NCBI GenBank assembly: GCA_019090845.1
Contig: JAHRVD010000297.1
Span: 1 to 6,105, forward strand
Reading direction: 5' to 3'
Origin: Marinosulfonomonas sp.
Lineage (GTDB): Bacteria; Pseudomonadota; Alphaproteobacteria; Rhodobacterales; Rhodobacteraceae
Length of the DNA stretch: 6,105 nt
Shown: positions 1 through 5,201 of the stretch, piece by piece
Layout of the letters: each line of letters begins with the position of its first letter
Numbering within the stretch: position 1 is the first letter of the stretch
Position numbers and translations under genes: made by a program
The notes under the pieces: model-generated
What the model saw: only the letters and a program-made list of their open reading frames with translations
Told to the model about the DNA's origin: nothing
Databases searched by the model: none

Positions 1-593
1 GACTGGACAGTTAATGCGGGCGATCCGGCCAGCAGGCGCAACACGTCAATCTGGTGCACGGCCTGATTGAACACCACACCACCGCCTTCGTCGGTTCGCA
101 GCTCTTCCGGGCGGCGAGGACGATATAGGAAGTCGGTATAGTTCAGCGATTGCACCATACGCACCCGGCCTAGGTTTCCGGCCTCGATCAGCGCGCGGGC
201 CTGCAGCACCGGGGCGTCAAAGCTGTGGCTGGGTCCGACGATCAGATGCACCCCGGCAGCGCGTGCGGCCGCTACCATGGCCTGACCATCCGCCATTGAG
301 ATCGACAAAGGTTTTTCCACCAGAATATGCTTGCCCGCGGCAGCCGCTATAGTGACGTGGTCGGCGTGCAGATGATGCGGGGTCGCGATATAGACCGCCT
401 CGACCGCCGGATCGGCGCACATTTCGGCGGCGTCACGATAGGCGCGCCCACCAAACTGATTGGTAAAGGCGTCCCGAGATGCCGCACGCGGGGCTGTGGC
501 TGCGACCAGCCGCACCCTGTCGTCGGCCAGAATGCTGGGCAGGGTCAGCATAAAGCCCCGCCCTAGACCGATAACGCCAAGGCCAATCGGCAA
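1..593 (-). CDS. Gfo/Idh/MocA family NAD(P)-dependent oxidoreductase, Pht4-like (partial, C-terminus missing)
   Basis: The first 197 residues of a Gfo/Idh/MocA dehydrogenase are visible; the gene runs off the left edge. Seen: an N-terminal Rossmann fold with a glycine-rich GLGRG turn (residues 9-13), the EKP motif at 93-95 whose lysine is the usual catalytic or cofactor-contacting residue, and the start of the second domain with RPRRPEEL (158-165) and GGGVVFNQAVHQID (170-183), placing the family's conserved His and Asp at 180 and 183. The RPRxPEEL...GGG segment recalls, from memory, Pht4-type 4,5-dihydroxyphthalate dihydrodiol dehydrogenases, which fits the phthalate-type reductase and oxygenase nearby. 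The start is TTG at 593, 10 bases after the reductase stop: no ATG or GTG lies before the Rossmann motif, and AAGGGGA sits 6 bases upstream. A TTG at 614 is possible but has no clear ribosome binding site. Family is confident; substrate is inferred. Confidence 0.88.
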   Translation of the reverse strand, partial: MPIGLGVIGLGRGFMLTLPSILADDRVRLVAATAPRAASRDAFTNQFGGRAYRDAAEMCADPAVEAVYIATPHHLHADHVTIAAAAGKHILVEKPLSISMADGQAMVAAARAAGVHLIVGPSHSFDAPVLQARALIEAGNLGRVRMVQSLNYTDFLYRPRRPEELRTDEGGGVVFNQAVHQIDVLRLLAGSPALTVQ

Positions 594-598
594 GGAGT

Positions 599-605
599 TC
601 CCCTT
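599..605 (-). promoter_or_regulatory. Ribosome binding site deciding a TTG start
   Basis: AAGGGGA, read on the minus strand, overlaps the reductase stop codon and lies 6 bases before the TTG at 593. It supports TTG initiation of the Gfo/Idh/MocA gene and suggests translational coupling to the reductase gene. Confidence 0.6.
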
Positions 606-1551
606 AGAGGTCAAGAACCAGATCTCCGCTCGCGGCGCGCGATACGCAAGTCATGATCATAGTATCGCGTTCCTCGTCCAGCAAAACATTGTCCCGGTGA
701 TCTACATCCCCGTCGATAAGTCCGCATTTGCAGGTGCCACAAACGCCGCTTTCGCAGGAACTGACGGTTTTCTCGCCCGCTTCCCGCATCGCTTCCAAAA
801 TCGAGTGGTCGGCAGGCACGCTGACCTTTTTCCCAGAGCGCGCCAGCGTCACCGTAAAGGCGACATCATCGGCGCGCACGATCTCAATCGGCTTAAACTC
901 TTCGAAATGCACCTGCCCCTCGGGCCAGAAACCTGACAGAGCTTTGATTTCTTCCATCATCGGCGCTGGGCCGCAGCAATAGACATGGCTCGCGTCAGGT
1001 TTTTCAAAGTGGTCCCAGAAATCAAATAGCTGCTCTGGGTCGGCGTTGTCATGATGCAGAGTCGCCGCTGGATCCAGCGCGCGCATCTCTTCCAGATAGG
1101 CGGTGTCGGAGGCTGTGGTGGTGCAATAAATCAACCGAAAAGGCGTTCCCTGTGCGGCCAGATGATGCGCCATCGCCTGAATTGGTGTGATCCCAATGCC
1201 GCCTGCGATCAGCAGATATTTAGGTGCGGCCACCAACTCAAAGCTGTTTTCCGGGCCTGACACCTGCAAAGTTTGCCCTTCGGTCGCGCTGTCAAACATG
1301 GATTGTGATCCGCCGCGTGATTTTGGTTCGCGCTTGATTGCCAAGACATACTTGTTTGGGGCTGCGCCGTCATTCACCAAAGAATAACGGCGCATCGCTT
1401 TTGAAGGTGTCCGCACAGTGACATGGGCGCCCGGCGTGAAAACAGGCAAGGGGCCAGAGTCGGGTAACTGTAAGGTGAATTCTGTGATTGTGTCAGTCAA
1501 GACACGCCGCTGGCTAACGACCAGCACCCGCGTCTGGTTATCGAGGGGCAT
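604..1551 (-). CDS. Phthalate dioxygenase reductase-type flavin/NAD(P)H/[2Fe-2S] oxidoreductase
   Basis: A 315-residue electron-transfer reductase with the architecture of phthalate dioxygenase reductase (Pht2/OphA1-like; VanB, PobB and TsaB are relatives). Domains in order: a flavin-binding barrel with RRYSL at 54-58 (family precedent is FMN) and GGSQS near 80-84; an NAD(P)H domain with AGGIGITP at 116-123 and HVYCCGP at 189-195; and a C-terminal plant-type ferredoxin domain with cluster ligands Cys266, Cys271, Cys274 and Cys302 (C-x4-C-x2-C-x27-C). It ends in LVLDL, as phthalate dioxygenase reductase does from memory. Length is typical and the gene intact. Cytoplasmic, no signal peptide. 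It should pass electrons from NAD(P)H to the Rieske oxygenase transcribed divergently. The ATG at 1551 is chosen because GGAG (1560-1563) lies 8 bases upstream and the N-terminus fits the family. It is followed by the Gfo/Idh/MocA gene after 10 bases. The family is clear; the exact partner is inferred from proximity. Confidence 0.94.
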   Translation of the reverse strand: MPLDNQTRVLVVSQRRVLTDTITEFTLQLPDSGPLPVFTPGAHVTVRTPSKAMRRYSLVNDGAAPNKYVLAIKREPKSRGGSQSMFDSATEGQTLQVSGPENSFELVAAPKYLLIAGGIGITPIQAMAHHLAAQGTPFRLIYCTTTASDTAYLEEMRALDPAATLHHDNADPEQLFDFWDHFEKPDASHVYCCGPAPMMEEIKALSGFWPEGQVHFEEFKPIEIVRADDVAFTVTLARSGKKVSVPADHSILEAMREAGEKTVSSCESGVCGTCKCGLIDGDVDHRDNVLLDEERDTMIMTCVSRAASGDLVLDL

Positions 1552-1577
1552 GTCCTAGTCTCCAGAAAGCAATTTAA

Positions 1578-1608
1578 ATTATCTTAGATGTCTAAAAAAG
1601 ACTGTCAA
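1578..1608 (-). promoter_or_regulatory. Likely sigma70-type promoter of the leftward operon
   Basis: On the minus strand a perfect TTGACA (1603-1608) is followed by either TAAGAT (1581-1586, 16-base spacer, 4 of 6 matches) or GATAAT (1578-1583, 19-base spacer, 5 of 6 matches). The spacer holds a run of six T and one copy of the TTAGRYGTCTAA palindrome. The predicted start point is near 1571, leaving a leader of about 20 bases to the reductase ATG. Prediction by eye only. Confidence 0.5.
1584..1595. promoter_or_regulatory. Putative operator, copy 1 of TTAGRYGTCTAA
   Basis: TTAGATGTCTAA has 5-base inverted arms (TTAGA/TCTAA) around a 2-base centre. It lies between the -35 and -10 boxes of the likely leftward promoter and touches or overlaps the -10, where a bound protein would block RNA polymerase. 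A near-identical copy occurs at 1643-1654. The regulator family is not identified. Confidence 0.5.
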
Positions 1609-1612
1609 CCTC

Positions 1613-1640
1613 TGGACAATCCTCCAATCGCGATTACCAT
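1613..1640 (+). promoter_or_regulatory. Possible sigma70-type promoter of the rightward operon
   Basis: TGGACA (1613-1618, 5 of 6 matches to TTGACA) is followed after 16 bases by TACCAT (1635-1640, 4 of 6 matches to TATAAT). The predicted start point near 1647 falls inside the second palindrome copy and would give a leader of about 40 bases to the oxygenase ATG. The -10 box is weak, so an activator or a different start point is possible. Confidence 0.35.
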
Positions 1641-1642
1641 AG

Positions 1643-1654
1643 TTAGGCGTCTAA
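1643..1654. promoter_or_regulatory. Putative operator, copy 2 of TTAGRYGTCTAA
   Basis: TTAGGCGTCTAA matches the copy at 1584-1595 at 10 of 12 positions; the two differences are both transitions (A/G and T/C) at or next to the centre. It lies just downstream of the candidate rightward -10 box, over the predicted start point, a typical repressor position. Centre-to-centre distance to copy 1 is 59 bases. Confidence 0.5.
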
Positions 1655-1687
1655 GAAGTCAAAAAGCGAGCAGGGAGGCTTTCTTTT

Positions 1688-2980
1688 ATGCTGACGAAGG
1701 AAGAAAACGATCTGATGTGTCGGGTCGCCGGTGATGCCCCTATGGGTGATCTGATGCGTCAGCACTGGGTGCCGGTTTGTCTGGCAGAAGAAGTCGCTGA
1801 ACCGGATGGGAAACCACTGTTGATCGAGGCGATTGGCCGCCGCTATGTGGCGTTTCGCAACACGGATGGGGTTGTTGGGGTGCTGGATGAGCTTTGCCCG
1901 CACCGCCATGCCTCGCTGCTTTATGGACGCAACGAAGACTGTGGGCTGCGGTGTCTTTATCATGGCTGGAAGTTTGATGTAGATGGCAATTGCGTCTCGA
2001 TGACTGCCGAGCCCGAAGGCAGCGCGATGCATGGGAAGGTGAAACACAAGTCCTATGAAACGGTTGAATGGGGCGGTTTCGTGTGGGCGTGGCTGGGCGA
2101 AGACGACAAGCGCTATCCGTTCGCCCCGCCTGCATTTGCACCGATGCAGGACACGCCTGTCTCTGTGCTGAAAATGCGGGTTCCCGCCAATTGGGCGCAG
2201 ATCACCGAAGGGCAGATTGATTCTGCGCATTCCTCCAGCCTGCATTCGTCAGATATGGTGCCGGCACGAATTACCGGTGCCGGGGCGGATGATAAATCAT
2301 GGTATCGTCCCTCGACCGACCGCTCGCCTTCGATGCAAACCGAGGTTACGTCCTATGGGTTTCACTATGCTGCGATCCGCAAGCCGATCAAGAACGCCGC
2401 GACCCATAATTACCTACGGATCACCGAATTTATCGCGCCCTTCACCTCGTTGATCGCGCCCAACAGTGAATACAATGTCGCCACCGTTATCGTTCCGATT
2501 GATGATGAGACATCGTTTTTTCACTTTATCGGCTGGGGCGGGCGGGCCTGCCCCACAACCAAGGAATGGCGCAAGTTTGCCCATGCCGAAGTTGGTGTCG
2601 ACGTCGATGAAAACTGGGTGCCTCTGCGCAATGCCCAAAACGATTATAAGCAGGATCGCGACGCAATGAAGGCGGGCAATTATACGGGCATCGAAGGTAT
2701 TCCCAACCAGGATCTGGCCATGTGGGTGTCGATGGGGCCGCTGGTGGATCGCACGACGGATATACTGGGCGCTTCGGACATCGCGATCGTTGTGTTTCGC
2801 CGTCTGATGGCGGACGCGGCCAAGCAGGTCGCACAAGGCCAGACGGCAATTGGCAGTGGCGCTGCAGGTATACCGCAGGTGGAAATAGCGTCACGCGAAG
2901 GGATATATCCCAAGGAGGTTGATTGGCGCACGTTGAGCGGGCCGGTGGCTGATCCGACTGCCAAGGAGCCGGCACAATGA
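1688..2980 (+). CDS. Rieske non-heme iron oxygenase alpha subunit, phthalate 4,5-dioxygenase family
   Basis: A 430-residue Rieske oxygenase closely resembling phthalate 4,5-dioxygenase (Pht3/OphA2 type), a group that also includes carboxydiphenyl ether and chlorobenzoate dioxygenases. The N-terminal Rieske domain holds the [2Fe-2S] ligands Cys70, His72, Cys89 and His92 (CPHRH...CLYHGW, 16 residues between pairs). The catalytic domain has EGQIDSAHSSSLHS at 174-187, giving bridging Asp178 and mononuclear iron ligands His181 and His186, the same numbering I recall for phthalate dioxygenase. The third iron ligand is probably Asp354 in LVDRTTD, less likely Asp358 or Asp364. No beta subunit gene is seen, as expected for this alpha-only group. 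AGGGAGG (1672-1678) lies 9 bases before the ATG. The stop overlaps the aldehyde dehydrogenase start (ATGA). The reductase is encoded divergently. Expected chemistry is cis-dihydroxylation or oxidative demethylation of an aromatic acid-like substrate; the substrate is not determinable here. Confidence 0.93.
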   Translation: MLTKEENDLMCRVAGDAPMGDLMRQHWVPVCLAEEVAEPDGKPLLIEAIGRRYVAFRNTDGVVGVLDELCPHRHASLLYGRNEDCGLRCLYHGWKFDVDGNCVSMTAEPEGSAMHGKVKHKSYETVEWGGFVWAWLGEDDKRYPFAPPAFAPMQDTPVSVLKMRVPANWAQITEGQIDSAHSSSLHSSDMVPARITGAGADDKSWYRPSTDRSPSMQTEVTSYGFHYAAIRKPIKNAATHNYLRITEFIAPFTSLIAPNSEYNVATVIVPIDDETSFFHFIGWGGRACPTTKEWRKFAHAEVGVDVDENWVPLRNAQNDYKQDRDAMKAGNYTGIEGIPNQDLAMWVSMGPLVDRTTDILGASDIAIVVFRRLMADAAKQVAQGQTAIGSGAAGIPQVEIASREGIYPKEVDWRTLSGPVADPTAKEPAQ

Positions 2981-4458
2981 CGCCGGAAAGCGATCCGCTG
3001 ACGCAATTCGCGCATGTTTTTCCGGTTAACCGGGGCCTTTATTACGGTGGCCAATGGCATCAGGCGATTGATGGGGAAAGCATTGCTGTTAGTTCGCCAT
3101 CCAGTGGGGCGTCGCTGGGAAGTGTCGCCGCTCGCAGTGCCTCCGATCTGGATCTGGCGGTAGCGGCAGCCCGCGTGGCACAGACCGAGTGGCGCAAGAC
3201 CGGGCCGATGGTGCGCACAAAAGCCGTGCGTGCTGCGGCAGAACGAATTCGCGCGCATCGCGCCGATCTGGCCATGTTGGATGTGCTCGATTGCGGCAAT
3301 CCGGTGATGGGCATGGAATTTGACGTCGACCTTGGCACGACACTGATGGATTTCTTCGCAGGACTTGCGACCGAGGTGAAAGGCGAAACCATTCCCGCGG
3401 GCGGTGACAAGCTGAACTATGTTCAACGCGAGCCGATTGGCGTCGTTGGCCGGATTATCCCGTTTAACCACCCGATGATGTTCACGCTGACCAAAATGGC
3501 CGCGCCGATCATTGCGGGCAATGCTGTGATCCTTAAACCATCCGAACACACGCCGCTTGCTGCACTGCGGATTGCCGAGCTGATAGGCGATCTTTTCCCG
3601 GCGGGCCTGTTTTCTGTGTTGAATGGTAGTGGCGAATTGGGGGCGGCAATGGCTGGCCATCCCGACATCGGCAATATCAGCGTCGTTGGTTCAGCAGCGA
3701 CCGGGCGCGCGGTGATGCGGCAGGGGGCCGATACCCTTAAACGACTGACGTTGGAACTGGGCGGCAAGAACGCCCTGATCGTGTTCCCGGATGCGGATGT
3801 GAAGAAAACCATTGCCGGGGCGGTCAAGGGAATGAACCTTGGCTGGACTGGCGGGCAATCCTGCGGCTCGACCAGCCGGGTTCTGGTGCACGACAGCCTG
3901 TATGACCAAGTGGTCACTGGGCTGACGGCCGAATTTGACAAAATTAAGGTTGGCGATCCGATGGATCGACAGACCGAGATGGGGTGCATGTCAATGCGCG
4001 GCCAATACGAAAAGGTGTTGCGCCTGATTGAGCAGGCAAAAGGCGAAGGCGCGCGCATGGCCTCTGGTGGGCCGGTGCCCGAAGAACTGGGTGACGGGTT
4101 GTTCGTGCGCCCGACGCTGTTTGCGGATGTGACTCCTGATATGAAAATAGCCAGTCAGGAAGTATTCGGCCCGGTTTTGTCGGTGATGCGCTGGTCCGAT
4201 TACGACACGATGATGGAAATTGTTAACAGTGTGGAATACGGGCTGACGGCCTCGGTCTGGACGCGCGATCTGGAAACCGCTTTTCGGGCCGTGAATGATA
4301 TCGACGCAGGCTATGTCTGGGTCAATAATTCGTCCGATCATACGCTGGGTGCGCCGTTTGGCGGCTTTAAGCAATCGGGTCTGGGGCGCGAAGAATGTCT
4401 GGAAGAAATTCTTGGCTACACGGAACAAAAGAACGTCAGTGTCACCCTGTCGGGCTAA
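2977..4458 (+). CDS. NAD(P)-dependent aldehyde dehydrogenase
   Basis: A full-length 493-residue member of the aldehyde dehydrogenase superfamily, oxidising an aldehyde to a carboxylic acid in the cytoplasm. Seen: the oxyanion Asn164 in PFNHP (161-168 region; PWNxP is more usual), Lys187 in KPSE for cofactor binding, GSAATG (238-243) of the nucleotide fold, general base Glu260 in LELGGKN, catalytic Cys296 in GGQSCGS, EVFGPVLSV, and the C-terminal APFGGFKQSGLGRE. All catalytic residues are present. AAGGAG (2963-2968) lies 8 bases before the ATG, and the start overlaps the oxygenase stop by ATGA, so the two are probably translationally coupled. Its place directly after a Rieske oxygenase suggests it handles an aldehyde formed in the same pathway, as TsaD does in toluenesulfonate oxidation. 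A benzaldehyde, semialdehyde or aliphatic aldehyde substrate cannot be told apart from the sequence. Confidence 0.94.
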   Translation: MTPESDPLTQFAHVFPVNRGLYYGGQWHQAIDGESIAVSSPSSGASLGSVAARSASDLDLAVAAARVAQTEWRKTGPMVRTKAVRAAAERIRAHRADLAMLDVLDCGNPVMGMEFDVDLGTTLMDFFAGLATEVKGETIPAGGDKLNYVQREPIGVVGRIIPFNHPMMFTLTKMAAPIIAGNAVILKPSEHTPLAALRIAELIGDLFPAGLFSVLNGSGELGAAMAGHPDIGNISVVGSAATGRAVMRQGADTLKRLTLELGGKNALIVFPDADVKKTIAGAVKGMNLGWTGGQSCGSTSRVLVHDSLYDQVVTGLTAEFDKIKVGDPMDRQTEMGCMSMRGQYEKVLRLIEQAKGEGARMASGGPVPEELGDGLFVRPTLFADVTPDMKIASQEVFGPVLSVMRWSDYDTMMEIVNSVEYGLTASVWTRDLETAFRAVNDIDAGYVWVNNSSDHTLGAPFGGFKQSGLGREECLEEILGYTEQKNVSVTLSG

Positions 4459-4528
4459 AGCCAATTGGATGACACCAACATCAAAAAAACCACGGACCTG
4501 ACCAAGAACACACACGAGGGAACAACCC
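4459..4528 (+). other. 70-base gap between the aldehyde dehydrogenase and ferredoxin genes
   Basis: This is the longest gap within the rightward gene set. It holds a short CCAATTGG palindrome, a run of seven A and the ferredoxin ribosome binding site (GAGGGA, 4516-4521, 7 bases before the ATG). I see no GC-rich hairpin followed by T, so no intrinsic terminator, and no convincing promoter. Read-through from the upstream genes is the simplest view. Confidence 0.5.
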
Positions 4529-4891
4529 ATGCAGAAATTTGCGCTCGATACGAAAGACGTGGCAGAAGGCAAAACCAGTGTCGTCGAGGTGTCAGGTATC
4601 GAAATCGGAATAGCCCTGCATCAAGGCAAATATTACGCCTATCGCAACATCTGCCCGCATCAGGGCGGCCCGGTTTGCGAGGGGATGCAGATGCCCCGCG
4701 TAACCGGCGAGTTTACCGACAGCGGTGCCTTTGAACGGCATAATTTTGATACCTCTGAAATGCATCTGGTGTGTCCATGGCATGGCTGGGAATTTGACAT
4801 TGCAACCGGCGAGGCGGTCGGTGACAGATCGATCCGGCTGGAAAGCTATGCGGTGTCAGAGCGGGATGGAAAACTCTATGTCGATATCTGA
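4529..4891 (+). CDS. Small Rieske [2Fe-2S] ferredoxin-like protein with long inter-ligand insertion
   Basis: A 120-residue single-domain Rieske protein. Cluster ligands are Cys42 and His44 (NICPHQGGP) and Cys82 and His85 (VCPWHGWEFD), followed by the usual TGEAVGD turn and a C-terminal strand ending KLYVDI. Length is near the 100-110 of BphF/NdoA-type ferredoxins, but 37 residues separate the two ligand pairs instead of about 16, an insertion rich in charged residues (roughly 50-80) with an extra Cys50. The fold should hold, since both ligand motifs are intact. Expected role is one-electron transfer in the cytoplasm, either to the upstream oxygenase or to an unknown partner; the reductase encoded on the other strand already has its own ferredoxin domain. 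The final 14 bases overlap the next gene. It could instead be a subunit fixed in a larger enzyme. Confident on fold, not on partner. Confidence 0.88.
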   Translation: MQKFALDTKDVAEGKTSVVEVSGIEIGIALHQGKYYAYRNICPHQGGPVCEGMQMPRVTGEFTDSGAFERHNFDTSEMHLVCPWHGWEFDIATGEAVGDRSIRLESYAVSERDGKLYVDI

Positions 4892-5201
4892 GACCAAAGC
4901 CTCGTTGAACGCCGCCGCCGAAATTTTGGAAAAGGCGTTGGCCGACGGAAATCCTGAACAAATACCACCAGACGCACTTGGCCGTCTGATGGCAGCGGCG
5001 ACGCGGGGATTTGCGGTCCTGCACGAGGCTTCAGATTATAGCAGTGTTTTTGGGCCCCAAGAAAGCTCGGTCACTGCAACCGATGTTGTCGTGACGACCA
5101 GCGCCATGCTGCGCGCGGCAAATGTTGCCGTGTTCGAACTGGATATGTGGCAGACAATCATGCGCGGGCGCGGGCCTGCGATACAGGGAGAACGAGACTA
5201 A
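4878..5201 (+). CDS. Uncharacterised 107-residue protein, coupled to ferredoxin and amidohydrolase genes
   Basis: I cannot assign a function to this protein. It looks like a small soluble, largely helical cytoplasmic protein: an Ala/Leu/Glu-rich N-terminal half (about 5-50), a short linker with SVFGP (56-60), then VTATDVVVTTSAMLRAANVA (67-86) and FELDMWQTIMRGRG (86-99). There are no cysteines, no metal motif, no signal peptide and no membrane span. The start overlaps the ferredoxin gene by 14 bases, and its stop shares a base with the amidohydrolase start (TAATG). This tight packing between two recognisable genes, together with codon use like theirs, is the main evidence that it is real. ATG at 4878 is chosen, with GGATGGA just upstream; ATG at 4866 in the same frame would add four residues (MENS). 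A subunit or accessory role for the amidohydrolase or the ferredoxin is a guess from position only. Confidence 0.78.
   Translation: MSISETKASLNAAAEILEKALADGNPEQIPPDALGRLMAAATRGFAVLHEASDYSSVFGPQESSVTATDVVVTTSAMLRAANVAVFELDMWQTIMRGRGPAIQGERD

Noticed and set aside
460..936. 158-residue open frame on the plus strand
   Set aside because: It runs antisense to both the Gfo/Idh/MocA and reductase genes, with no motif and no clear ribosome binding site.
1571..1580. AATTTAAATT palindrome near the leftward start point
   Set aside because: It is a simple AT-rich palindrome that could arise by chance and has no second copy in the region.
1643..2245. 200-residue open frame on the minus strand at the start of the oxygenase gene
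   Set aside because: It is antisense to the Rieske domain and would cover the rightward promoter region; its residue pattern looks like a shadow.
2535..2554. GGGGC/GCCCC inverted repeat resembling a terminator stem
   Set aside because: It lies within the oxygenase coding sequence, encodes a Gly/Trp/Arg stretch and has no following T run.
2680..3660. 326-residue open frame on the minus strand across the oxygenase/aldehyde dehydrogenase junction
   Set aside because: It is antisense to two well-supported genes, has no recognisable motif and a composition rich in Arg, His and Pro typical of a shadow frame in GC-rich DNA.
4465..4734. 89-residue open frame over the start of the ferredoxin gene
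   Set aside because: It overlaps the ferredoxin in a different frame and is Arg-rich with no motif; the ferredoxin frame has clear cluster ligands.
4725..4877. Extended upstream start for the 107-residue protein
   Set aside because: It would add 51 residues lying wholly within the ferredoxin gene in another frame, with an N-terminus of low-quality composition; the ATG at 4878 or 4866 fits operon packing better.
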